Assembly: GCA_023431405.1 (NCBI GenBank)
Contig: JAEYVZ010000012.1
Span: 1-56,688, forward strand
From: Actinomycetes bacterium
Lineage (GTDB): Bacteria > Actinomycetota > Actinomycetes > Actinomycetales > Microbacteriaceae
Direction of reading: 5' to 3'
Length of the DNA stretch: 56,688 nt
The position numbers and the translations under genes are program-made. Positions 23,651 through 32,526 of the stretch are shown piece after piece (the first letter of the stretch is position 1; every line of letters begins with the position of its first letter). A model generated the notes under the pieces. That model was not told where the DNA came from, made no database searches, and saw only the letters and a list, made by a program, of their open reading frames with translations.

Positions 23651-24127
23651 ATGCACCGGTTCACCCGCATCGCTCTTCGCACACTGCTCGCCCTCACCAT
23701 CGTGATCCTCCTGATCGGCCAGGTCTTCGCGCTCCCGGCGACCGCCGACGGATGGGCGGACCGCTTCCCCGAACTGGCGTGGCTCCGGGTGCCCGGCATC
23801 CTCATCGGCGTCGTGTTCATCGTCTGCGTGCAGGTCGTCCTCGTGTGCCTGTGGCGGATGCTGGGGTTCTTTCGCGACGACGAGCCCTTCAGCGAACGTT
23901 CCCTCGGCTACATCACGGTGATCCTCATCGCCATCGTCGTCGCCGACCTCCTCATCGTCACCGCGCTCATCCTGCTGTCCATCGCCCACGCAGCCAATCC
24001 CTCGGTCATGCTCCTCGGGTGCTTCGGCATCGTGGTGGGCGCCGCGCTCGCGCTCGTGGTCGTCGTGCTGCGGGAGCTCCTGCGAAGAGCGCTCGAACTG
24101 CAGCACGACCTGTCGGAGGTCGTGTGA
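23651..24127 (+). CDS. DUF2975-type four-helix membrane protein
   Basis: The 158-residue protein has four hydrophobic segments (about 7-30, 44-68, 86-112 and 114-138) and the motif F-F-R-D-D-E-P-F-S between helices 2 and 3, typical of DUF2975 proteins. The family pairs almost always with a YozG-like HTH protein, as here: its stop shares one base with the next ATG (TGATG). Function of the family is unknown; it may be a membrane partner that controls the HTH regulator. I chose ATG 23651 because the protein then begins at the first helix and the upstream in-frame extension crosses the palindromic operator. Confidence 0.8.
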   Translation: MHRFTRIALRTLLALTIVILLIGQVFALPATADGWADRFPELAWLRVPGILIGVVFIVCVQVVLVCLWRMLGFFRDDEPFSERSLGYITVILIAIVVADLLIVTALILLSIAHAANPSVMLLGCFGIVVGAALALVVVVLRELLRRALELQHDLSEVV

Positions 24128-24342
24128 TGCCGATCATCATCAACCTCGACGTCGAGCTGGCCAAGAAGAAGATGTCGGTGAGCGATTTCGCGGCGGCCAT
24201 CGACATCACCCCCGCCAACGTCTCGGTGCTGAAGAACGGTCGAGCGAAGGCGGTGCGCTTCAGCACGCTCGACGCGATCTGCCGCGTGCTGGAGTGCCAG
24301 CCCGGCGACATCCTGCAGTGGGTTCCGGAAGCGGCCGAATGA
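24127..24342 (+). CDS. Cro/C1-type HTH regulator (YozG-like)
   Basis: The 71-residue protein is a single HTH domain: M-P-I-I-I-N-L-D-V-E-L-A-K-K-K-M-S-V-S-D-F, then I-T-P-A-N-V-S-V-L-K-N-G-R as the recognition helix and C-R-V-L-E-C-Q-P-G-D-I-L at the end. This matches small YozG-type regulators found beside DUF2975 proteins. Its ATG overlaps the previous stop by one base and its stop overlaps the next ATG (ATGA at 24339-24342), so all three genes are coupled. The paired TATCGATA sites are its likely operator. Confidence 0.88.
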   Translation: MPIIINLDVELAKKKMSVSDFAAAIDITPANVSVLKNGRAKAVRFSTLDAICRVLECQPGDILQWVPEAAE

Positions 24343-27300
24343 TGATGTCCGCCGGCACGACGACGCCCGCATGGAGTGACCCCGCGATCGCGCAGCTCCA
24401 GCAACGTCAGGCGTGCCCTGTGTGCGGTGCGGCACCGCTGACGGATGCTGTGTGCCGCCGCTGCGGCGCCGATCTCGCCTCGCCCGCAGCCCTCGCCCTG
24501 TGGGAGGCGTCGCAGGCGGCGGTGGCGGCACTGCAGACTCGCGAGGCGCTGCGGCGCGCCATTCCGCGCGCGCCGGTCTCGTCAGCGCATGCCGCGGGCA
24601 CGCCCTCCCCCGAGGCTCCCCGCACCCGGCGGCCCGCGAGCCGTCCGGCCCCGGCGCCTCGGCGCCATGACACCACCCTGCAATCGGTGCTCGCGGTGGC
24701 CGGTGCCGGTCTGTTCGCCGTGGCCGCCATCGTCTTCACGTTCTTCTCACCGGAACTGTCCGATGCGACCCTGCGTGGAGCTGCGACACTTGCCGCCACG
24801 GTGATCCTCATGGCGGGCGCACGGGCGCTGTCGGTGCGCGGACTGCGCTCATCGGCAGAGACGACGGCGGCCCTCGCGCTCGTGTTCGCGGCGCTCGATG
24901 TGTACTCCTTCGCGACGATCGTCACCGTGCCCTCGGGCCCATGGGCGCCCGCGGGCTTCGGCACGCTCATCACCGGAGCGACGCTGCTCGCTCTCGCGCG
25001 CCGATGGTCTCTGCGAGCCTGGGTGGGAGCACCCGCCGCGGCCCTCGCGACGGTACCCGCCATGCTCGGCGCCCCCGCGGGATCTCTGGCGAGCGGCCTG
25101 GCCGGGTGGCTGACCTCGATGGCGGCCGGCGCCGCGCTCATCGTCGTCATACGTCCTCGCGCACGATTCGCCCGCGTGCCGCTGCGCGCCGAGATCGTTG
25201 CCCTCACGCTCGTTCAGCTCGCGGCGGCGGCAGCGGCGATGCTCAGCGTCGCGACCGCGGCCGATGGGTCGGCGCCGTCGCTGCTGTGGGCGGCCGCGGT
25301 CGCCGCCGTCACGATCGGGATCGTCGCGCGGTGCTCGGCGGGTCACGCCGCCGCCGCCCTCTGGTCGTTCGGCGCCGGCGGAGCGTTCTCGGCCGCCGGG
25401 CTCGCGAGCGCGCAGGCGGTCGTCGAGGTGGGCGGCGGCGGACCCGGCTGGTATCCCGTCGCCTGGATCGTCGGCCCGCTTGCCGGCTTCCTCGTCGCCA
25501 CCCTGGTCCTGCCCGAGCACGGACGTGCCCAGACGATGTGGACGAACGCCGGGAGCCTGGTGGTCACCGGGGTCGGTTCGCTCCCGGTGGCGGCGCTCGC
25601 AGCCTATGGTGCGCTCCGTACCCTGACCGCCCGTCCCGCCGTCACTCTCGACGATCTCCTCGCCGCCGCAGGAGCAGCAGGTGCGCTGTGGGCAGGCGCC
25701 GGGCTCCTCGCCGTCCACGCAGCGGGGATGAGGCGTCGCGGCCGCACCGCCTGGGCATCCGTGCTGGCCGCCTGGACGACGGTGGCCGCCGCCGCCGCGA
25801 CCACGACGATCCCGTACCCGGGTCGCGGCGCCGCCACGGTGGCGGGCCTCATCGTCGCCGGAGCCCTGGCTCTCGCGCTGCTGCGCGCTCTCACGCTGCG
25901 AGCATCCGTCGCCGTTCCGCTCTCGATCGCCGCCCACACCGCGCTCGCCCTGGGCGCGGCCCTGTCGTGGCGTGACACGTCGCTGGCAGCCTCCGCGGCG
26001 CCGTTCGTCGTGGGCGTGCTGCTCGTCCTCGCCGCCCGCCGCCCCGCGGGCGGCCAGTGGGCGCACCTGGGTGTGGCCTTCGCCTACGCGCTCGCCGGCG
26101 CGGGCGCAGCGCTCACTCTGACCTCGATCGGCCCGATCGGCACGGTGAGCATCGTGACCTCCGCCGCCGGGATCGGTGCGATGCTCGCCACCTTCTCGTC
26201 GCGCATCTCGAGTCGCACCTGGTGGGCGCTCTTGACGGTCACTGCGGTTCCGTTCGCGTTCGGCATCCTCCAGGTGGTGCGGGAGCGAAGCGGATGGACC
26301 GCCCTGTCGACGGCAGTCATCTTCCTCCTGGCCCTCACGCTGACGGCGACGCGACGGCCGGGACTCAGCATCGTGCTGCGGGGCCTGTCCGCGGCCGTGC
26401 TCGTGCCGTCGCTCGCTGTGGTCGTCATCTGCCTGGGGGCACAGATCCTCTCGACCAGTGCCTCGCCGGTGACCCTTCCCACGATCGCGGCGATCGTCGC
26501 GGTCGCCCTCGCGATCCCCGATGCCGGTCGGTCGCTGCTGGAGTCGCGGGGCGTGCCTCCACGAGAAGCGCAGTTCGCCGCCTGGACGTTCGAGGTCGCG
26601 GCGATCGTCACCGCAGTTGTCGCGGTCGCGCTGTCTCTGACCCGTACCGCGGCCGGCCTGCACACCGCCGCGCTCGTGCTCGCGATCCTCGCCGTCGGCG
26701 CCGTTGCGGCCGCGCTCATCACAGGAGCCGCCAGAGCGTGGTGGTACGCGGCGGCCGCCGCGACCGGAGCCTGGGTGGTGTGCCTTCAGATCGTCGGCGT
26801 CGACGTCGTCGAGGTGTACGTCGCCCCGCCTGCTCTGTCCGCCGTCGCGGTGGGCGCCGTGCTGGTCCGCCGCGGCCGTCCGGGTCGCGCACTCGTGTGG
26901 ACGGGCCTGATCTCCGCCGCGGCGGCGAGCCTTGTCGCGTTGGCGGCCTTCGGCGATCCGTTGCGGTTCGCCTTCCTCCTGATCGCCTCGGCGGTGCTTC
27001 TGGTGACCGGCGGCCGGTTCCCCTCGAGCAGCCGGTGGTCAAGAACGTTGCGCGCCGCGCTCCTCGTGTCATCGATGCTCGCAGCAGCGGCCGGTCCCGT
27101 GTGGGGCGTGCGCGCCGTCATGCTCGAGACCGCCCCTCCCCCGCCCGGTGCGTTCTGGTCGACTCTCGGGTGCGCCGCGGCCGGGGCCTCGCTCGCACTG
27201 ATCGCGGGCGTCGCACTCGCACGCACGTCGTCGGGGGCCGCGTCACCGGGCCGCAGCGGGGCCGGCGCTGTCCCGTCGAGTCGTGCACAGTGGTCGCTCG

Positions 27301-28001
27301 CCCCCGCCCTCCTCTGGCTGACCGCAGGCACCTGGCCCGCCGTCCATCGCGACTGGGCCACCATCTGGGGCATGTGGTCGTTGATGCTCGTGCTGTGCAT
27401 AGGCGTCGTGGCCATCGCGTGGCGGCGGCGTCGAGACGACGGCATCCTGCCGCCCGTCTGGTTCGTCTTCGCGCTGGCGTTCGTCACTGCCGTCGTGGCG
27501 TGGAGCCCGCGCGACCTGCGTGTCGAGTGGTTCTCCCTCCCTCTGGGTGCCGCGCTCCTCGCCGCCGGCGCGCTTCAGCTTCGGGTCGACGGGCAGGAAC
27601 CTCCCGGCCCTCGCATGAGCATCACCGCATGGCCGCGGAGCGCCCGCGGCTCATGGCCACTGCTCACCCCGGGACTCGTGGTGCTCTTCAGCGCATCGAC
27701 CGCAGCCACCTTCACCGACCCGCTCACCTGGCGTGCGGTGCTGGTGATGGTCATGGCCCTGGTCGCCATCCTTCTCGGCGCACGACTGCGGCTGGCTGCG
27801 CCGTTCGTGCTCGGGATCGTCGTGCTCCCCATCGAGAACGTCTTGGCGTTCGCCGTGCAGATCGGACGGGGAATCGACTCGATGCCGTGGTGGATCACCC
27901 TCGCCGCCGTCGGCACGGTGCTCCTCATCCTCGGGGTGTCGTACGAGCGACGTGCCGGCGACGCCGAAGGGTTCGCCGCTCGCCTGCGCGACCTGGCGTG
28001 A
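24339..28001 (+). CDS. Giant polytopic membrane protein with N-terminal zinc ribbon (SCO7613-like)
   Basis: The 1,220-residue protein begins with two CxxC pairs (C-P-V-C-G and C-R-R-C-G, about residues 27-48) forming a zinc ribbon, then a helical segment (A-L-W-E-A-S-Q-A-A-V) and a Pro/Arg-rich linker to about residue 110. The rest is nearly continuous hydrophobic sequence, roughly thirty or more transmembrane helices separated by very short loops, with no catalytic motif I can see. The layout matches the actinobacterial SCO7613 C-terminal-domain membrane proteins, whose role is unknown. It is coupled by ATGA to the HTH gene. Composition is extremely Ala/Val/Leu-rich. Confidence 0.82.
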   Translation: MMMSAGTTTPAWSDPAIAQLQQRQACPVCGAAPLTDAVCRRCGADLASPAALALWEASQAAVAALQTREALRRAIPRAPVSSAHAAGTPSPEAPRTRRPASRPAPAPRRHDTTLQSVLAVAGAGLFAVAAIVFTFFSPELSDATLRGAATLAATVILMAGARALSVRGLRSSAETTAALALVFAALDVYSFATIVTVPSGPWAPAGFGTLITGATLLALARRWSLRAWVGAPAAALATVPAMLGAPAGSLASGLAGWLTSMAAGAALIVVIRPRARFARVPLRAEIVALTLVQLAAAAAAMLSVATAADGSAPSLLWAAAVAAVTIGIVARCSAGHAAAALWSFGAGGAFSAAGLASAQAVVEVGGGGPGWYPVAWIVGPLAGFLVATLVLPEHGRAQTMWTNAGSLVVTGVGSLPVAALAAYGALRTLTARPAVTLDDLLAAAGAAGALWAGAGLLAVHAAGMRRRGRTAWASVLAAWTTVAAAAATTTIPYPGRGAATVAGLIVAGALALALLRALTLRASVAVPLSIAAHTALALGAALSWRDTSLAASAAPFVVGVLLVLAARRPAGGQWAHLGVAFAYALAGAGAALTLTSIGPIGTVSIVTSAAGIGAMLATFSSRISSRTWWALLTVTAVPFAFGILQVVRERSGWTALSTAVIFLLALTLTATRRPGLSIVLRGLSAAVLVPSLAVVVICLGAQILSTSASPVTLPTIAAIVAVALAIPDAGRSLLESRGVPPREAQFAAWTFEVAAIVTAVVAVALSLTRTAAGLHTAALVLAILAVGAVAAALITGAARAWWYAAAAATGAWVVCLQIVGVDVVEVYVAPPALSAVAVGAVLVRRGRPGRALVWTGLISAAAASLVALAAFGDPLRFAFLLIASAVLLVTGGRFPSSSRWSRTLRAALLVSSMLAAAAGPVWGVRAVMLETAPPPPGAFWSTLGCAAAGASLALIAGVALARTSSGAASPGRSGAGAVPSSRAQWSLAPALLWLTAGTWPAVHRDWATIWGMWSLMLVLCIGVVAIAWRRRRDDGILPPVWFVFALAFVTAVVAWSPRDLRVEWFSLPLGAALLAAGALQLRVDGQEPPGPRMSITAWPRSARGSWPLLTPGLVVLFSASTAATFTDPLTWRAVLVMVMALVAILLGARLRLAAPFVLGIVVLPIENVLAFAVQIGRGIDSMPWWITLAAVGTVLLILGVSYERRAGDAEGFAARLRDLA

Positions 28002-28004
28002 CCG

Positions 28005-28769
28005 TCATCGCGCCGTCCACCCGCCATCCATCGTGTAACTGGCGCCCGTCACCATCGCAGCCTGGTCGGACGCGAGCCACGCCACGAGCGAGGCGACCTC
28101 CTCGGGCTCGACGAGCCGGGCGATCGCGCTCTCGGTGAGCATGATCTCGGCGACGACATCAGCCTCGGGGATGCCGTGGATGCGGGCCTGGTCGGCGATC
28201 TGCTTCTCCACGAGCGGTGTGCGCACGTACGCCGGGTTGACGCAGTTGCTCGTCACCCCGTGCGGTCCCCCCTCCAGGGCGGCGACCTTCGACAGCCCCT
28301 CGAGCGCGTGCTTGGCGGAGACGTAGGCCGACTTGAACGAGCTCGCACGCAGCCCGTGCACGCTGGAGACGTTGACGATCCGCCCCCACCCGCGGGCATA
28401 CATCCCGGGGAGGGAGGCACGGATGAGCAGGAACGGCGATTCGACCATGAGCCGGTGCATCAGCCGCCAGCGCTCCGGGGCGAACTCGTGCAAGGCAGCC
28501 ACGGTCTGCACTCCGGCGTTGTTGACGAGGATGTCGACGTCGAGCCGGAGATCTTCGAGGGCGGCCGTGTCCGAGAGATCGACGACCCACGTCTGGCCGC
28601 CCAATCGCGCCGCCACGCCTTCGGCCGCGGCGGCGTCCACATCGGCGACCGTGACGTGAGCTCCCCGCCGGGCCAGCTCTTCCGCGCACGCGAGTCCGAT
28701 GCCGCTGGCCGCGCCGGTGACGAGGGCGCGCTTGCCGGAGAGGTCAGGAGGGGTCGACGTCGTGGCCAT
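28005..28769 (-). CDS. 3-hydroxybutyrate dehydrogenase (short-chain dehydrogenase)
   Basis: The 254-residue SDR has the NAD motif T-G-A-A-S-G-I-G near residue 19, N-N-A-G-V near 84, catalytic Ser in N-V-S-S-V-H-G near 136 and Y-V-S-A-K near 149-153. The C-terminal N-P-A-Y-V-R-T-P-L-V-E-K-Q-I-A-D-Q-A segment is characteristic of bacterial D-3-hydroxybutyrate dehydrogenases, where it forms the substrate lid. It oxidises 3-hydroxybutyrate to acetoacetate, which the scoAB and thiolase products 5 kb away can convert to acetyl-CoA. It converges on the giant membrane protein gene with 3 bases between stops. Confidence 0.87.
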   Translation of the reverse strand: MATTSTPPDLSGKRALVTGAASGIGLACAEELARRGAHVTVADVDAAAAEGVAARLGGQTWVVDLSDTAALEDLRLDVDILVNNAGVQTVAALHEFAPERWRLMHRLMVESPFLLIRASLPGMYARGWGRIVNVSSVHGLRASSFKSAYVSAKHALEGLSKVAALEGGPHGVTSNCVNPAYVRTPLVEKQIADQARIHGIPEADVVAEIMLTESAIARLVEPEEVASLVAWLASDQAAMVTGASYTMDGGWTAR

Positions 28770-28820
28770 GCATCCAGCGTGGCATCCGGCGCCCCCCGCA
28801 CACCAGCGCGGAGTCGCGCG

Positions 28821-30368
28821 TCATCGCGCCGGGTCGTCGTCGCGGCGCGGCTCTCGCTGCGGGTGGACGAGTGGCTGCGTGTGCAGGTGATCGCGGTGCT
28901 TCCGGGCCTGGCGAGTGCGCGTCGGGAGGTCGATCGGCCCCGTGACGGTGAACTCGTCCTCCCAGCACTCGATGCCCTCTATGTCGGGCAGCCGGTCGCG
29001 GGTGAAGACCGGATCACGGCCCTCCCGGCGCTGCCGGGTGTAGTCCTTCAGCAGCCGGAAGGCGATGCCCGAGAGCAGTCCGATCGCGACGAGGTTGGTC
29101 AGCGCCATGAGCCCCATCACCCCATCGGCGAGGTTCCAGACCAGGTCGGCGCTGGCGACCGACCCGGCGAGCACCGCGACGACCACCAGCGCGCGGTACA
29201 CGGTCAGCAGCACCGGTCGGGGCGAGATGAACTCGAGGTTCGACTCCCCGTAGTAGTAGTTGCCGAGGATCGAGGAGAACGCCAGCAGGAAGATGATGAC
29301 GCTGAGCACGATGTTCGCCCACCCCCCGAGCGTTCCGACGAGGGCCCCCTGGGTGAGGTCGATCCCCCGGGAGGCCCCGGCGAGATCCGGCACCGAGACC
29401 AGGATGATGAATGCCGTGATCGAGCACACGAGGAACGTGTCGAAGTACACGCCGAGGGTCTGCACGAGTCCCTGCTTCACGGGGTGGGTCACCGCGGCGC
29501 TCGCGCCCGCGTTCGGGGCGGAGCCGAGCCCGGCCTCGTTCGAGAACATGCCGCGCTTGACGCCCGTGAGGACGATGTAGCCGAAGGCCGCGCCGACCAC
29601 TTCGTGGAATCCCCAGGCCGACGTGAAGATCTCGGCGAAGACCGGACCGATGCGGTCGACGTGGATGACGACGACCACGAGGCCCAGCACAAGGTAGGTG
29701 AGCGCCATGATCGGCACGAGGAACTGGGTCACGGAGGCGATGCGACGCACACCCCCGAAGACCACCAGGCCGGTGAGGAGAGCAACGCCGCCGCCGATGG
29801 CCCACCGCAGCCAGGCCACGTCGCCGTCGACACCCGCCGTCACCGTCGCCGCGATGGTGTTGGCCTGCAGCGAGCTGAACGCGAAGGGGAAGCAGACGAT
29901 GAGGATGATGGCGAACCACACCCCCAGACCGCGGGCTTTGAGACCCCGCTCCATGTAGTAAGCAGGACCGCCGCGGAAGCTGTCGCGGTCTCGCACCTTG
30001 AAGAGCTGAGCGAGGGATGACTCGATGAAGCTCGACGCGCCGCCCACGAATGCCATGAGCCACATCCAGAAGACCGCCCCGGGCCCGCCGACCGCGATCG
30101 CCGTTCCGACGCCCGCGATGTTGCCGACCCCCACGCGGGATGCCGCGGAGATCGTGAATGCCTGGAAGGCAGAGACCGACTGCGGCTTGCCGTCGGCGGT
30201 CTGCGGCGTCTTGTCGGTCAGCGTGCGGAACATCTCGGGGATGAGCCGGAACTGCACCACCCGCGACCGGACGGTGAAGTACAGGCCGAGAACCACCACG
30301 ACCGGCAGTACGATCCACGTCCACAGGGCGTCGCCCCCGGCCAGCAGAACCTCATTGACGGCGTCCAT
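28821..30368 (-). CDS. Alanine/glycine:cation symporter (AGCS family)
   Basis: The 515-residue transporter has about ten to eleven helices and the AGCS signatures Q-A-F-T-I-S-A-A-S-R-V-G-V-G-N-I-A-G-V near 68-86, G-G-P-G-A-V-F-W-M-W and K-R-G-M-F-S-N-E-A-G-L-G-S-A-P near 275. It imports alanine or glycine with Na+ or H+. ATG 30368 matches the family start (V-N-E-V-L-L-A-G-G-D-A-L-W); a longer in-frame N-terminus is Arg-rich and rejected. The C-terminal 50 residues are hydrophilic and basic. Its neighbours are unrelated in function. Confidence 0.93.
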   Translation of the reverse strand: MDAVNEVLLAGGDALWTWIVLPVVVVLGLYFTVRSRVVQFRLIPEMFRTLTDKTPQTADGKPQSVSAFQAFTISAASRVGVGNIAGVGTAIAVGGPGAVFWMWLMAFVGGASSFIESSLAQLFKVRDRDSFRGGPAYYMERGLKARGLGVWFAIILIVCFPFAFSSLQANTIAATVTAGVDGDVAWLRWAIGGGVALLTGLVVFGGVRRIASVTQFLVPIMALTYLVLGLVVVVIHVDRIGPVFAEIFTSAWGFHEVVGAAFGYIVLTGVKRGMFSNEAGLGSAPNAGASAAVTHPVKQGLVQTLGVYFDTFLVCSITAFIILVSVPDLAGASRGIDLTQGALVGTLGGWANIVLSVIIFLLAFSSILGNYYYGESNLEFISPRPVLLTVYRALVVVAVLAGSVASADLVWNLADGVMGLMALTNLVAIGLLSGIAFRLLKDYTRQRREGRDPVFTRDRLPDIEGIECWEDEFTVTGPIDLPTRTRQARKHRDHLHTQPLVHPQREPRRDDDPAR

Positions 30369-30483
30369 GCCCACAGTATGTGGGCCCGGCCACCCCCCGC
30401 CGCAACCCCTGCGCGGGCGCGAGGTCGTCGCACTCCCGCTCCGCCTGTCGCTTGCGCCGCGACGGGCGACGGTCGGATCGGCG

Positions 30484-32406
30484 TCAGATCTGAGCTTCGC
30501 GCCGCCGTCGCGCGCCGAGAAGACGCGGGCCGCCCAGGGCGCGGAGTGCATAGAGGATAGTAGCGAGGTCGACCGCTTCCTGCGCGAGAGCCCCGGCCAC
30601 AGCCGGGATGATCCCGGTCATCGCGACGATCATGAGACCGACGCTCAGCGCGATCCCGATCCAGATCGCGGTCATGGCGACCTGAAGCGTGTGCCGGCCG
30701 ACCGAGACCGCATCCACCACTCCGTCGAGCGAGTCCACGAGAACGACCACCTCGGCGGCATCTCCGGCGGCCGTGGCGCCGCGCGCCCCCATGGCCACGC
30801 CCACGTCGGCCGCGGCGAGCACGGGTGCGTCGTTGACTCCGTCGCCGACCATCATCGTCGGCCCGGGGCGAAGCGCTGCTGCCAGCCGCACCTTGTCCTG
30901 CGGCAGGACGTCCGCGTGCACTTCCGTGATCCCGACCTGCTCGGCGATCGATTCGGCCGTCGGGCGGGCGTCGCCGGTGACCATCATGACCCGCTCCACA
31001 CCATGGCTCCGAAGCCACGAGACGACCTCGCGAGATTCGGGCCGCGGCTCATCGGCGAGGATGAGCACGCCCGCGTAGCGGCCGTCGACGGCGACGTACG
31101 CGGCCGCCTGGCCGGGCTGCAGGTCGGCGATGACCATCTCGGGAGCGATCGAGGCCACATACGCCGGTTTTCCGACGACGACCTGTCGTCCGCCGATCAC
31201 CGCGCGCACACCGTTCGTCGCGACCTCTTCAGCGGATTCCGCCGGCAGCAGCTCCGCACCGCCGGAGGTCGCCGCCTGCCGCACGCCCGCGGCCAGCACG
31301 TGCGACGAGTACTGCTCCGCCGACGCCGCCAGCAGAAGCACCTCGTCGCTGTCCACGCCCGGGGCCGGGCGCACCTCGACGAGCTGCGGCCGCCCCTGGG
31401 TGAGCGTGCCGGTCTTGTCGAACGCGACGGAGCGCACCTTCGCCAAGCGCTCGATCACCGATCCGCTCTTGACGATCACCCCCGCCTTCGCCGCCCGTGA
31501 GAGCCCACCGAGAAAAGCGACCGGCGCGGCGATGAGCAGCGGGCAGGGAGTGGCGAGCACCAGCACCTCCGCGAACCGTGTCGGATCACCGGATAAGCCC
31601 CACGCTGCGCCGGCGAGCACCAGTGACACAGCGGTGAACGGGATGGCGAAGCGATCGGCGAGTCTCACGATGGGGGCGCGACTGTCTTGCGCCTCCTGCA
31701 CGAGGGCGACGATCTGCTGGTACTGGCTGTCGGCGCTCACCCGCGATGCACGGATCAGCACTGCCCGGATGCCGTTGACCGCACCGGAGAGCACCTCGTC
31801 GCCCTCGGCACGGGTGACCGGCATGCTCTCGCCCGTCAGCGACGATTCATCGAACTCTCCCGTGGGGCTCAGCAGCATCCCGTCGACCGGCACGATCTCG
31901 GACGGACGGACGAGCAGCACGTCGCCCACGGCCACGGCATCCACTGCCCGGTCCTCGACCTCCTCCGCGTCGTCGCCGCGTGAGGTCACGACGTGGGCGA
32001 TGCGCGGAGCTCTCGTCATGAGTGCCGTCAGCTCCCCGCGAGCGCGTCTTCCCGCGAGGTCCTCGAGGGCCTCGCCGCCCGCGAGCATGACCACCACGAT
32101 GAGCGACGCGATGTACTCGCCCACGGCGAGGGTCGCGACCATCGCCACAACCGCCAGCACATCGAGCCCGACGTGTCCCTTGAGCACATCGCGCACCATC
32201 TGCAGGATCGTCCACGCGATGAACAGTCCGACATAGATCGTCGCGACCAACCGCGCCGCGCGCTCGTCGACGGCGAACTGAAGCACCAGGACGACCACCA
32301 GCACGGCGACGGAGATGACGATCGCCGGGCTCGAGATACCCCGAACATGAGGGGTGCGCGTCGGTGGCTCCGAGACCGACCCCGTCGCGTGTGCCGGCGC
32401 CGACAT
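30484..32406 (-). CDS. Heavy-metal P-type ATPase, P1B-5-like
   Basis: The 640-residue pump has the P-type core: T-G-E-S near residue 190, F-D-K-T-G-T-L-T with phosphorylated Asp near 345, and G-D-G-V-N-D-A-P near 540. The metal-site helix reads A-T-P-C-P-L instead of CPC or SPC, and the late helix has A-L-A-Q-E-A-V-D. The TPC plus Q-E-x-x-D pair is the signature described for P1B-5 pumps (Nia-like, nickel/iron), though the hemerythrin tail of some members is missing. No N-terminal HMA domain is present. It probably exports Ni(II) or Fe(II); the metal is inferred. It stands alone, with 115- and 120-base gaps around it. Confidence 0.88.
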   Translation of the reverse strand: MSAPAHATGSVSEPPTRTPHVRGISSPAIVISVAVLVVVLVLQFAVDERAARLVATIYVGLFIAWTILQMVRDVLKGHVGLDVLAVVAMVATLAVGEYIASLIVVVMLAGGEALEDLAGRRARGELTALMTRAPRIAHVVTSRGDDAEEVEDRAVDAVAVGDVLLVRPSEIVPVDGMLLSPTGEFDESSLTGESMPVTRAEGDEVLSGAVNGIRAVLIRASRVSADSQYQQIVALVQEAQDSRAPIVRLADRFAIPFTAVSLVLAGAAWGLSGDPTRFAEVLVLATPCPLLIAAPVAFLGGLSRAAKAGVIVKSGSVIERLAKVRSVAFDKTGTLTQGRPQLVEVRPAPGVDSDEVLLLAASAEQYSSHVLAAGVRQAATSGGAELLPAESAEEVATNGVRAVIGGRQVVVGKPAYVASIAPEMVIADLQPGQAAAYVAVDGRYAGVLILADEPRPESREVVSWLRSHGVERVMMVTGDARPTAESIAEQVGITEVHADVLPQDKVRLAAALRPGPTMMVGDGVNDAPVLAAADVGVAMGARGATAAGDAAEVVVLVDSLDGVVDAVSVGRHTLQVAMTAIWIGIALSVGLMIVAMTGIIPAVAGALAQEAVDLATILYALRALGGPRLLGARRRREAQI

Positions 32407-32526
32407 CCGTACCTCCCGAGGGTCTGCGCCCGCATGAGGGGCTGCGCCCGCAGTCTATTGCCGCAGGCTCGTCGGTGTTCGCCCGTACCGCGGTGCGGCC
32501 GTCCCACCAGGGGACGGAGCCCGCCC

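Noticed and set aside
26057..28138. 693-codon plus-strand open frame
   Set aside because: It is an alternative frame inside the giant membrane protein gene, Arg/Gly-rich without hydrophobic or domain pattern.
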